A stretch of 19,754 nt of DNA from positions 1 through 19,754 of the forward strand of contig JADJDU010000002.1 in the NCBI GenBank assembly GCA_016702505.1. Direction: 5' to 3'. The position numbers were made by a program, and so were the translations under genes. Every line of letters begins with the position of its first letter. Position 1 is the stretch's first letter. The notes under the pieces are model-generated. The model was not told where the DNA came from and ran no database searches. It was given only the letters and a program-made list of their open reading frames with translations. Positions 1-8,804 of the stretch are shown here, piece by piece. This stretch comes from Microthrixaceae bacterium (lineage in GTDB: Bacteria > Actinomycetota > Acidimicrobiia > Acidimicrobiales > Iamiaceae).

Positions 1-2
1 TG

Positions 3-125
3 GTTTCTGCCGAGGGTGGCTACTGGGCAGCGATCCCCGGGCTCCTGGTCTGTCGTTTCAGCATCGGCTTACGCAAGAGCCCATCGACCACCGTCATCAG
101 CGATCTCTGCCGGCATCCAAGCAGG
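3..125 (+). pseudogene. possible HicB-like antitoxin remnant, partial
   Basis: The first readable residues at the left edge (frame 3) contain EGGYWAAIPGL, which resembles the EGGYWAxVPxLPGC core of HicB/UPF0150 antitoxins. A one-base shift after this gives PGLS, and a further frame reads SASAYARAH, loosely like the helix that follows the core in HicB. The 5' end lies outside the window and no single frame carries the whole domain. No HicA-like toxin is visible next to it. The call rests on about 12 residues, so it may be coincidence. Confidence 0.25.
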
Positions 126-630
126 GGTGTTTGCCTCGGCCCTCAACGACACCGTGCGAGAGCTCCGGTGGACGGTCAGGATCGCCCTTCTCAGTTCGTT
201 CATGGGCGCTGGGTACGCTCCAGCATCTCGCCGGTCACCGGGGCTTGAGCCCCGACCTGGCCCACCGTGTGCAGGAAGGGATCAGGTCGGCGTTCGCGGC
301 TGCCACCGACCCCGGCTCTGATGCTCGATGGTGCTGACCGCTGCCAAAATCACGCTGGTGGATGGCTGGCGGGTCGCCATGTGGGCCGGCGTCGCCATCG
401 CCGGGCCACCTTCGTCTACATGTTGTGCGGGGTCCCCGGGAGAGCGACCTGGCCGCCGAGGACGCGCTCGATGCAGACCTCCACCTCGACAGCCCAGTCA
501 CCGACCGGCGCGACCCTCACCGGCGACGAGTTGGTGACCGCCTTGACAACAACGCCAATCTCGGCGCCACCTCCTCAGGGTCCTGGACAGGTCCAGGGTT
601 TCCACCCACGAAGCTCTGGATCACGACTAC
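126..630. other. no recognisable gene
   Basis: Several overlapping frames are open, as expected for GC-rich DNA, but none gives a motif I recognise on either strand. There is no clear Shine-Dalgarno plus start combination and no tRNA-like fold. It could be eroded coding sequence like the block to its right, or plain intergenic DNA next to repeat copy A. Confidence 0.4.
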
Positions 631-743
631 GGGGCGGGGTTCGGGGGCAGAGCCCCTTTATTGGCGGAGCCCCCGACCTGCGGAGATCGGCCGTGAGGCC
701 GGCGACCAGGCTCCGCCGGAAGGCTCCGCCTTTCGGTGGATCC
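631..743 (-). repeat. intergenic hairpin repeat, copy A (full element, minus orientation)
   Basis: Read on the minus strand, this 113-bp element starts with ggatcc. It continues with a hairpin core at 739-713 (arms CCACCG/CGGCGG and AAGGC/GCCTT, loop GGA), then a GGCC-rich mini-stem, then the shared segment tctccgcaggtcgggggct, and ends in a second GC-rich palindromic stretch near 655-631. Copy B at 15053-15193 matches along its length but carries about 30 extra bases in the middle. Copy A lies about 80 bp beyond the stop of the minus-strand PAP2 gene, so it points the same way relative to its upstream gene as copies B and C do. Confidence 0.85.
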
Positions 744-820
744 CGGAACTTAAGTCGGTCACGCGCTGGATGTCAGCGGTGACCGGCCTGAAGTTTCGCT
801 GATTAGGTGACCGGCGGTTG

Positions 821-1556
821 TTAGTGCCGTGGTAGCGGTCGAAGAACCTGAACGGCAGCGAGGTAGAGGCGGACCCAGATGAACGAGGCCAACACGTCGG
901 TCAGCCAGTGGGCTCCCCTTGGAGCGCAGGCCGCCGCCTGCGGCTCCTACCGTGAAGGCCAGAACCACCGATGCCCACCACAGCACCCGGCTGCGGACGT
1001 GCAGGGCCACCACCGCGGGCAACAGTCCCCAAAGCGAAGCCACCGCCATCGGATGCCCGCTGGGATGCGATGGACCGTGGAGATCGACCCGGGGGTCGAG
1101 GGTGGGCCAGGTGCGATCGACCACACCCTAGGCACGGGCTCCATGGCTGGTCGCATAGCTGCGGCCGGGATCGGTGCCACGGCCAGATAGCGACAACGAG
1201 GCCGAGTCTACTGCCAGGACCGCTGCGGCACCGAAGACGACCACGTTGTCGCCGAAGTGGCTCAGGTTGTTGAAAAACGCGTGTCCCAGGTGGCGGTGCG
1301 GTTGTCAGACACCCATCGGGACACCGGCTCATCCACCCTGAGCAAGACATGGCCCCCCGTCCCAGGCTGCCAAGAACGCCAGGCTGAAGGCCACCGTGAC
1401 CGTGCCGGCGAACACCAGTTTGCGGTGGTAGAAGAAGTGCTTGGCGGTCAGGGGCGGGTCGCGACTGCAGCAGGGATATGCCCGGGACGGACGATCTCTT
1501 CGGGAGGAAGGCGAGGGGCCAGTTCGGCGGTGCCTCATCGTCGAACCGGTAGGCAT
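821..1556 (-). CDS. PAP2-family membrane phosphatase, frame-disrupted
   Basis: This is a probable integral membrane phosphatase of the PAP2 superfamily (phosphatidic acid or undecaprenyl-pyrophosphate type), acting on lipid phosphates at the membrane face. The N-terminal part has a hydrophobic helix after the residues KHFFYHRKLVFAG, followed by RVDEPVSRWVSDNR. The middle has FNNLSHFGDNVVVFG. The C-terminal part has the PSHPSGHPMA motif (PAP2 motif 2) and then HWLTDVLASF, which fits motif 3 with its catalytic His and Asp. These pieces lie in different minus-strand frames, so at least four indels are needed to join them. The stop is TAA at 823-821. The ATG at 1556 is only a candidate start, and sequence in another frame (PNWPLAFLP) suggests the N-terminus is also disrupted. 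The exact substrate is unknown. Confidence 0.72.
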
Positions 1557-2424
1557 CCCCGTTTGGTTCTGATCATTCGGATCGTGCCCGATCCCCGATT
1601 CGAGTGCAGGGCGCGACTTCGATCGCGCCGGTGCCGATGCTCCTGGGCCCGGCCGCCGATCTCACGGACCCGGTACTCCTGCATCGACCTGACCCGAAGT
1701 AGGTGGTTGTCGACCTGCCAGTCCTCCACACCCCCGGAACTGTTTGCGATCGGTCTGATCCAGCGCCGGGGAAGATCAGGGGTCACCGTCACAGGATCCT
1801 CAGAGGCCACCGTCGGGCGACCCTCTGGCAGACGACACCTCCAGGTCGCAGAACTCGATCCGTGCCCTGGCCACGGTGGCCAGATCCTGAGACGGTTCGG
1901 ATCGATTGTGGACGAGCTCGACCACGACCTGAGCCGTGACGCCGGATCCATGGCGGAATGGGTCGACTGGGTGTGGTCTCGGCCGGGAGCACGCCGCCCG
2001 TGACGACCTACGAGGGCGACGTTGCGAAACCAGCGGAGCCGGTCCCGGCCGGTGGTGGCGGTCATGGCCTCAGTCCTAGGAACCTGGCCACGGCTGGGTC
2101 GGCACGGAGAGGTGTTGCGGGCCATGGCCGTGACCTCGTCGACCACCGCAGGCGGTCGGTAGGTGATGGAGTCAACTGGGTGCCCAGACGGGCCTCCCGT
2201 CGGGGGTCGACGGTCCGGCCGCGATGTGGTCGAGCAACCAAGCCGCGGCGGACAGCCAAACACCTCCCCCACCAAGAGTGTTGCGGAGCCGGTTTCTAGT
2301 GGTGAGGTCGATCGGATCAGACCGCATCCACTCGAACCGGGGCTGTCACTACGTGTCGATGCCAGGATGGTGGTGGCTGGGGATGGTGAGGATCGATGCC
2401 TGGCCACCTCAGCTTCCACACGAC
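1557..2424 (-). other. coding-like but unresolved stretch between the membrane protein and PAP2
   Basis: No single frame gives a recognisable protein. Minus-strand fragments look protein-like in alternating frames: RNRLRNTLGGGGVWLSAAAW, a possible helix VVDEVTAMARNT, RFLGLRPMTATTGRDRLRW and AQVVVELVHN. The strand bias and the high indel load next door suggest one or two minus-strand genes broken by indels, probably a continuation of the membrane protein that starts at 2586. I cannot name a family. The plus strand shows only low-complexity Arg/Pro/Gly translations typical of shadow frames. Confidence 0.4.
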
Positions 2425-2586
2425 TCAGGCGGCCCAGGATCGACCCGGTGGCGGCAACACCTCGGTAGCCACGAACATCACGGCGAAGAACAGCGCCCGC
2501 GACCATTCCCATCGGGCCAGGACACCACCGTGTACACGCCGGACGACAAGGGTGGCCACCGCGGCGAGCCAGGCCAGGCCCTTCAC
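2425..2586 (-). CDS. N-terminal fragment of a small membrane protein
   Basis: A GTG start at 2586 opens MKGLAWLAAVATLVVRRVHG, a hydrophobic helix followed by positive charges. A second hydrophobic segment, RALFFAVMFVATEVL, follows before a stop at 2427-2425. The GTG overlaps the TGA stop of the upstream dikinase as GTGA, the arrangement expected for translational coupling. The fragment is 53 residues with two candidate membrane helices, and it may continue downstream in another frame (1557-2424). No family is recognised. It is probably a membrane partner made together with the dikinase. Confidence 0.5.
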   Translation of the reverse strand: MKGLAWLAAVATLVVRRVHGGVLARWEWSRALFFAVMFVATEVLPPPGRSWAA

Positions 2587-4761
2587 GATGACGACCCTCG
2601 GGGTGGCGGATGTGAAAGTCACCGCTCCAGAACGGCCGTCGACCCGGACCGCCACGCCGTCGACGAACCCAGACACGTCAGGATGGGCGACCACCGTGGG
2701 GTACATGGTTCTCGCAGGCCGGATCGCCAGGTGGGCCAGCACGCTGCCGGTCTCGGACACCAGGCCGCCGAGGCGGGGCAGGATTGGGCCCAACTCGGGG
2801 CTCAGGGTGTGGACCACCAGAACCGACCCGACCGGCGGCTCACGAACATCGTGGGTGACGGTCCCGACCCCAACTCCACCTCCGGCCCCGACCCGCCCGG
2901 CACCGGTGGGGTGGGCCTCTCCTCGACGTCGTATGGCCTCCCCACCGAGCGTCGATCAGGCCTCGGCCCCGACCGGAATGGGTCGACCGTGGTTCCCAGG
3001 CGGAAGCGGACCGGTAGCGTCGGGGTGGGCGCGCCTGCGGCGGGCTCGAACCTCGGGGGCGTAGCCCGGTACCGGCGGTGGGGTTGGTGACAAGCTCGGC
3101 CAGATCGGTGAGGGCCAGGTCCCGGACCTGGTCCGGGTGGCCCAAGACTCCTCGTCGAGTCAGGCGGTGACCGAGCTCCAGAGCAGCCCGGCCTCCGACC
3201 TCTTGCATCCACCTGATCCTCAGGCGAAGTGCCTCACGGGCCACCATGGCCCGATCCACGTCGGGATCCAGCGTCCCCCCGTCATGGAGATCGACCGTAC
3301 CGATTCCGCCGAGGGACCTCGACGGGGTCGGTGGTGGTTGGCAAGGTGCCGGGATCCCGATCCGGGGTGGTGTGAGACCCAGCACCTCGGGGAAGCGGGC
3401 CAGGATCTCGTAGTCGTCAGTACCTTCGGCTCGGGGCGCGCTCCAGCATTCGCAACGCCACGGCGGCACCGCTGAAGGCCTGCCCGTCGGCCTTCGTAAT
3501 CATGCCAGCAGGATCTCGTGTGCGTGCAGGCAGCGAAGACCTGGCCGGTGTGGCCGATCAGAGCTAGGAGCTGGCGATCGCTCAACGTGGACACGGCGGG
3601 CACGGTCGCCAGGTCGTCGTCGACGGCAGCGACCACCCCGTCGGCCACCAAGGGAAGGGCCACTCGCAGTCGGCCGATCCGCCACGACGACGCCAGGCGT
3701 CGACATCGCCCCCGCCACCACCGCGGAGCCGTCGAGGTCCGGTTCCGGCGTGGTCCCCGGTGGCCTCAGATCCACGGCGACCAGACCGTCGACAGCGGTC
3801 ACCAGCTCGCGTTCAGCCAGGTGGCGGGGTTGACGACCCCGGAGATCCTCAACGCCTCGGTGAGGCCGGAGCGGAGAGGTCGACCCACATGTCGACCTCC
3901 AACGCACTGGGGGATCAGGGAAGGTCTCACTCACCGGTCCAGGGCCGAACACCGGGCCATGGGGTGTACCGGTGATCGTGGTGGTGACGGGGCGGCACTG
4001 GAACAGGACCAGCACGTCGTCGACCTCCCCCCATTCGCAGTCCTGAGGTCCGTCGAACAAGTCGCGCAGCCGCTCCAGGACCTGGGCGAGCTGCCTCAGC
4101 CGGGATCGGCCGATCTTCACTCCATCGGAGATCTCCTCGTCGACCACCCCCGGCCCCGGTGGTCGAGCACCAACGGCTGCCGTCGACAGCTCCGCTCACC
4201 AACGGCTCGCCCTGGCCCCTCACCGCAGCCACCACCGCCGATCATCACGACCCGAGACCGGGTCGACCCCAGCTGCCACGCCGGACACAGACAGCCCGAG
4301 CCTGGGTTGGATCAGGACCGCCGTGGGCAGATCAGACGCGCCTGCTCGATCCCGGGAGTCCATGACGACTCGAACCGCGGCCACGCAATGCCTCCGGCCC
4401 GCGAACATCGAGAACTGTCTCCGAACTGGCCAGCCCACGAGGAACGGGCACCGTCCTCCACCACTGAGGAGGATCGCACCACCAAGGCTCCGTCGGCACT
4501 AGCCAACGTCAACGATCGGTCCACGTCGACGAGCGCAGCTAGGTCGACGCCGCGGTCGTAGGCCCGACAGGCGACGGTGGTCAACACCACGCCGGGAAGG
4601 GTGGCCAGTCCTGCCGAGCGGACCCGGGCCAGGGCCGCTGCTTTCCCCCCTGTTGTCATCGGGTCCAAGGCCCGGTCGTCGTCGAGGTCGATCATCAGGG
4701 ATGTGACTTCGAGACCGGCCGGGGTCGTCCCGATCGGGAACGGTTCCGGTGCGCTGTTCAT
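2583..4761 (-). CDS. PEP-utilising dikinase-like protein, rifampicin-phosphotransferase architecture, frame-disrupted
   Basis: This is a pyruvate phosphate dikinase/PEP synthase relative. The N-terminal ATP-grasp domain shows GGKAAALARVRSAGL, then LVVRSSSVVEDGARSSWAGQF (the RSS-E-D motif), VLIQPRLGLSVSGVA with GVDPVSGRDD, and EWGEVDDVLVLFQCRPVTT. A middle domain follows (VFGPGPVSETFPDP, LALIGHTGQVFAA, HAHEILLA, then MVAREALRLRIRWMQEVGG). The swivelling phosphohistidine domain (GGLVSETGSVLAHLAI, with the catalytic His, then PTVVAHPDVSGFV) is at the C-terminus, and the PEP-binding TIM barrel of true PEP synthases is absent. That order and the roughly 720-residue length match rifampicin phosphotransferase-like enzymes, which phosphorylate a small molecule using ATP. 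The substrate here is unknown. Many indels separate the pieces. The ATG at 4761 precedes MNSAPEPFPIG; an earlier start at 4872 would overlap the divergent gene. Confidence 0.75.
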
Positions 4762-4852
4762 GGCGGTGTCGCTGGTCCCGGTAACGCTATCGGCGCGGCT
4801 CGCCAGATCAGTCGCTGGCGCGATCGTGGCGATGGGCCGCCATGATTGGGAC
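4762..4852. promoter_or_regulatory. divergent intergenic region between the dikinase and the LLM oxidoreductase
   Basis: If both chosen starts are right, these 91 bp must hold the promoters for the two divergent genes. I see no -10/-35 pair or palindromic operator clear enough to place, so this is a positional call only. Confidence 0.3.
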
Positions 4853-5684
4853 ATGCGCTTCGGACTCGACATCGCCCAGCAACGGATGCCCTTCAGTGAG
4901 GTGGTGGCTCGGGCCCGGTTTGCCGATGACGCCGGTTTCGACGGCGTGTGGGGCTTCGATCACTTCCAGCCCATATACGGCGAAAGGCCCGGCGAGTGCT
5001 TCGAAGGAAACACCACGCTCGCGGCGCTCAGCGGCCATACCACCCACGCGCCCGGCTGGGCCTGCTGGTAACCGGAGTCACCTACCGCCATCCGTCGGTC
5101 CTAGCTGCCCAAGCGCTCACCATCGACCACGCGTCGGGTGGGCGGTTGGAGCTGTCGTTGGGAGCGGCATGGTTCGAACCTGAACACAAGGCTCTGGGAA
5201 TCCCGTTTCCCGCTACCGTCACCCGCATCGAGCAACTCGACGAGGCCCTGACCATCGTCCGAGGCCTGCTCACCACCGACGGCTTCAGCTTCGAAGGACG
5301 GCACTGGCAGGTGGACAACGCCACCTTGCATCCTCGTCCCGTCCAGGCTCCCCATCCCCCGATCTGGATCGGAGCCAGCGGTGAGCGCAGATGCTGCCGC
5401 TGGTCGCTCGCCATGCCGACGTCTGGCACACCTTCGGTGACCCCGACTCCTTCGGACGGAAGTCGGCATTGCTCGACGAACTGGCTGTCGATGCCGGTCG
5501 AGATCCGTCGTCCATCGCCCGAGCCGCGTCGCTCAGCTTGTCCGAGCCATGGGACGAGGTCCGGGCCAACGTCGAAGCCATGCGGGAACTGGGCGTCACC
5601 TACCTGATATGTGGGTGGCCGAGCGAAGGTCGAGCCCGGTTGGACGAGTTCGTGTCCGACGTGTTGCCGTCGCTGCGCGGCTGA
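4853..5684 (+). CDS. LLM-class F420-dependent oxidoreductase, two frameshifts
   Basis: This is a luciferase-like TIM-barrel oxidoreductase of the F420-dependent type, expected to use reduced F420 (or FMN) in the cytoplasm to reduce or oxidise an unknown small molecule. The start MRFGLDIAQQRMPF begins beta-strand 1. It is followed by ARARFADDAGFDGVWGFDHF, GVTYRHPSVLAAQALTIDH, the family hallmark GGRLELSLGAAWFEPEH, RIEQLDEALTIVRGL, HPPIWIGASGERR and a C-terminal segment GVTYLICGWPSEG. The frame changes near 5046 (HTT joins to RARLGLLVTG) and near 5388 (GERR joins to MLPLVARHADVW); one added base at each point restores a protein of about 278 residues, normal for the family. The ATG at 4853 is chosen because the family homology starts there. 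The gene ends just before a strong terminator. Confidence 0.85.
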
Positions 5685-5698
5685 GCAGTCCGGACGCG

Positions 5699-5736
5699 CC
5701 GAGGGGGTGACAGGCCGACGCCTGCCACCCCCTCGG
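5699..5736. terminator. bidirectional intrinsic-type terminator
   Basis: A perfect 11-bp stem, ccgagggggtg (5699-5709) with caccccctcgg (5726-5736), encloses a second stem caggc/gcctg with loop cgac. It lies between the convergent ends of the LLM oxidoreductase (stop at 5684) and the peroxiredoxin (stop at 5759), so it can serve both. No long T run follows on either strand, which is common in high-GC genomes. Confidence 0.8.
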
Positions 5737-5758
5737 TGGGCTTTGTCGCTCGAGTAGA

Positions 5759-6384
5759 TCAGGGAGCGTCGGCGTAGCGGAGGTAGGGCTTGATCTCCTC
5801 CACGTTGGCCAGCTTCTCCTTGGCGTCATCGGTGCTCAGAGCGGGAGACACGATCACCCGGTCACCGGGAGTCCAATCCACCGGGGTGGCGATGGGGTTG
5901 GCGTCGGTGGCCTGGAGGGCGTCGATGACGCGCACGATCTCGGCGAAGTTGCGGCCCACCGACTTGGGGTAGGTGAGGCTCAGGCGAACCTTGTTGGCCG
6001 GGTCGATCACGAACACCGACCGCACCGTGGAGGTGTCGCCCTCACCAGGGTGGATCATGTCGTAGAGCTCGGAGATCTTGTGGTCGGAGTCGGCGACGAT
6101 GGGGAAGTTCAGGTCGGTACCGCCCACCTCGCCGATGTCGGGGGCCCAGGCCTTGTGGTCCTCGACCGAGTCGACCGACAGGGCGATGGCCTTGGCGTTG
6201 CGCTTGGCGAACTCTTCCCTGAGGGCCGCGGTGCGGCCGAGCTCGGTGGTGCACACCGGGGTGAAGTCGGCAGGGTGGCTGAAGAACACCGCCCAGGGTC
6301 CTTCTTCCAGTCGTGGAAGGAGATCGGGCCGTCGGTGGTGTCGGCGGAGAAGTCGGGTGCGGTGTCGCCGAGACGGATGCTCAT
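5759..6384 (-). CDS. 1-Cys peroxiredoxin (Prx6 type), one frameshift
   Basis: This thiol peroxidase reduces hydrogen peroxide and organic hydroperoxides in the cytoplasm. MSIRLGDTAPDFSADTTDGP opens the thioredoxin-like fold. HPADFTPVCTTELG carries the peroxidatic Cys in the PxxxTxxC motif. SVDSVEDHKAW and the C-terminal block NPIATPVDWTPGD, ending in YLRYADAP, are typical of the Prx6 group, as is the length of about 210 residues. The frame changes at 6296-6298: DWKKDP must join WAVFFSHPADF, and adding one base to the ggg run does this. The ATG at 6384 is preceded on the minus strand by AAAGGA at good spacing. A longer open frame upstream in the other phase has no homology. Transcription probably ends at the shared terminator at 5699-5736. 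Confidence 0.9.
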
Positions 6385-6588
6385 CGGGAGCGGTCCTTTC
6401 GATCGGTATGGGTTGATTGGATTGCCAGCTCGACAATACGGAGCTGGGGGAGCGAGCGGTGCCGGTTGGGTCGGACCGCTGGACTTCAATGGTTTCTACC
6501 GCCAAAAACCGGAAAAACCCACTGGCAAACTAGGAAATAGCGGCTCGGTCAGGTGGCCCGCCGATGGGGCGTCGGTCAGACGCAGGGG

Positions 6589-8790
6589 TCAGACGATGAG
6601 CGGGTCTCGGGGGAGGCCGAGGATCCGTTCGCCGATCTGGTTCCGCTTGATCTCCGACGTGCCACCGGCGATGGACATGGCCCGGTGCATCAGGGCCAGG
6701 GTTCCCGACATCAGGCCGGCCCCTCGAACAAGGCAGCATCGGGGCCGGTGAGCTCCACCAGCATGGCGGCGGCCTCGGTCATGTTCTCCGACAGCACCAG
6801 CTTGGTGACCGCCCCCTCGGGGCCGGGCGCGCCACCGGACACGGCCCTATGGGCACTGCGAAGGTTGAGCACCGTCACGGCCTGATCGTGAGCGATGTAG
6901 CGGCCCAAGCGGGCCGAACCCCCCGACAGGCGGTCGGGATGGGCATCGAAACCGGGCAGGAACATGTCAGCGGGAAGGGCCACACCACCTTGCCCTCCGC
7001 CGATGCTCACGCTCTCGTTGCCCAGGGTGGCTCGGGCCACGGTCCAGCCGCCGTCGACCGGCCCGACCACGTCGTCGTCGGGCACGAACACGTCGTCGAA
7101 GAACACCTCGTTGAACTCGGACTGTCCCGTGGGCATCTTGATCGGACGCACTTCCACCCCGGGGGCGTGCATGTCGATGACCATGGTGGTGATGCCTTGG
7201 TGCTTGGGGACGTCGGGATCGGTGCGCACGGTGGCGAAACCCATGCCCGCCACGTGGGCTCCGGAGGTCCACACCTTCTGGCCGTTCACCAACCAGCCCC
7301 CGTCGACCCTGGTGGCCCGGGTCTTTACCCCCGCGGCGTCGGACCCGGCGTCGGGCTCACTGAATAGCTGGCACCAGATGACGTCTTGCGCCAGAGCGGG
7401 CGGTACCCACCGGGCCACCTGGTCGGGGGTGCCGTGCTGGATGAGGGTGAGGATCACCCAGCCGGTGATGCTGTAGGCCGGACGGCGGACCCCCGCGGCG
7501 GTGAACTCCTGCTCTATCACCAGCTGTTCGACGGCACCGGCCTCACGGCCCCAGGGACGAGGCCAGTGGGGCATCACGTAGCCGGTTTCGATGAGCCTTG
7601 CGCGGACCGCGTCGTCATCGAGCCCGATGACCTCGGCCACGAATGCCCGGACCTCGTCGCGCCGCGACTCGGCCTCGGGGGGCAGGTCCACGGTCCGGGT
7701 CCGGCGTACTCCGGACCGGTACAGGTCGGTGATCTGGGTTGCGGCCGCCTCGGCGTTCACCAGTGCCCCGAGGGCCGTGGCCCGGCGCAGGTACATGTGG
7801 GCGTCGTGTTCGAAGGTGAACCCGATGCCACCGTGGACCTGGATGTTGAGCTGGGCCGTCATATCGGCGGCGGGCAAGGCAAGGGCGGCGGCAATGGCCG
7901 AGGTAAGGGAAAGCTGAGAGGCGGCCGATCCGGCCTCACCGGCGTCCCCGGTCTGGTGGGGGTCTTCTCCGGGGGCGGTGTCGGCGGCCCGGGCCGCGTC
8001 CCACACTGCGGCGGTAGCAAGCTCGGTCGCCACTGCCATGTTGGCGCAATGGTGCTTGACCCCTTGGAACGTACCGATCACCCGGCCGAACTGTTGGCGT
8101 ACCTTGGCGTACTCGGCGGCTTGGTGGGTGCACGCCCCAGAGATGCCCACGGCCTCGGCGGCCACCAACAGACGGGTCAGGTCGATGAGAGCCTGGCCTC
8201 CACCTTGGATCAACCGGACGGGTGATCCGTCGAGCACGACTCGGCACGCCCGTCGAGTGGGGTCGAGGTTGGCGGGCACCGTCACCGTCACCCAGTCGTC
8301 GGCCAGATCGATCAGTCCGCATCATCGCCCAGCAACACGGCCAGGATCCCCCGGTTGCGCCGCCCAGTGACACCACGGTGCCGGTAGCCGAGTCGCCGAC
8401 CGCCGACACGGTGGTATCGAGGCTCACCGCTCCAAGTTGGGTTCCGGCGGCGAAGGCGCCTAGCAGGTCCTCGCGGGTGGAATCGTCTCCGACCCGGGCC
8501 ACCAGGGCGCTGACGATCGCAGTGGGTAGCAACGGTCCGGGGGCGAGGGCACGGCCCAGTTCCTCGATCACCACCGCCAATTCGAACAGCCCGAACCCGG
8601 ATCCGCCGTGGTCCTCGGATAGGTGCAGGCCTGTCCACCCCAACTCGACCATTTCGGACCAGAAGGGCGGGAGGGTCTCGTCGTCGGCCTCCAACAGGGT
8701 CCGCGATGTGCCCAGCGAGTCACGGCGCGCCAGGAAGTCGGCGACGGTTTCGGCGAGTGAACGGTGGTCTTCGGTGATGGCGAGCGACAT
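6589..8790 (-). CDS. tandem two-domain acyl-CoA dehydrogenase, FadE34-like
   Basis: This flavoenzyme should introduce an alpha-beta double bond into an acyl-CoA. Domain 1 (8790 to about 7740) has LAITEDHRSLAETVADFLARR, LHLSEDHGGSGFGLFELA, KVRQQFGRVIGTFQGVKHH and HGGIGFTFEHDAHMYLRR, but no clear EPxAGSD flavin motif. Domain 2 (about 7690 to 6589) is complete: FSEPDAGSDAAG, NGQKVWTSGAHVAGM, FNEVFFDDVFVPDDD and the C-terminal SIAGGTSEIKRNQIGERILG. The Glu used by medium-chain enzymes near that motif is Gly here, so the base must lie elsewhere, as in isovaleryl-type enzymes. The fusion of about 730 residues resembles mycobacterial FadE34, which acts on steroid side chains; that substrate is inference. 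Frames change near 8340, 8310 and 6720. The ATG at 8790 has AGGAG six bases upstream. Confidence 0.85.
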
Positions 8791-8804
8791 GGTTTGCTCC
8801 TATG

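Noticed and set aside
267..802. Long plus-strand open frames of 146 to 171 residues across the left intergenic region
   Set aside because: They run through repeat copy A, are rich in Arg, Pro and Gly, and show no family motif or ribosome binding site. They look like the chance openness of GC-rich DNA.
1535..2512. A 325-residue minus-strand open frame
   Set aside because: It has no recognisable domain and low-complexity Ser/Arg/Pro composition. It crosses from the end of the membrane-protein fragment into the PAP2 start, and neighbouring frames give more protein-like pieces in places, so it is probably a chance frame over broken genes.
2224..3090. Plus-strand open frame of 288 residues opposite the dikinase
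   Set aside because: It lies antisense to the phosphohistidine domain, whose motifs are clear on the minus strand. Its own translation has no motif.
2583..4761. Annotation as a standard PEP synthase (PpsA)
   Set aside because: The phosphohistidine domain is C-terminal and followed at once by the stop, leaving no room for the PEP/pyruvate-binding TIM barrel of PpsA.
7386..8225. Gly-rich plus-strand open frame of 279 residues
   Set aside because: It is the antisense shadow of the acyl-CoA dehydrogenase, which shows all family motifs on the minus strand.
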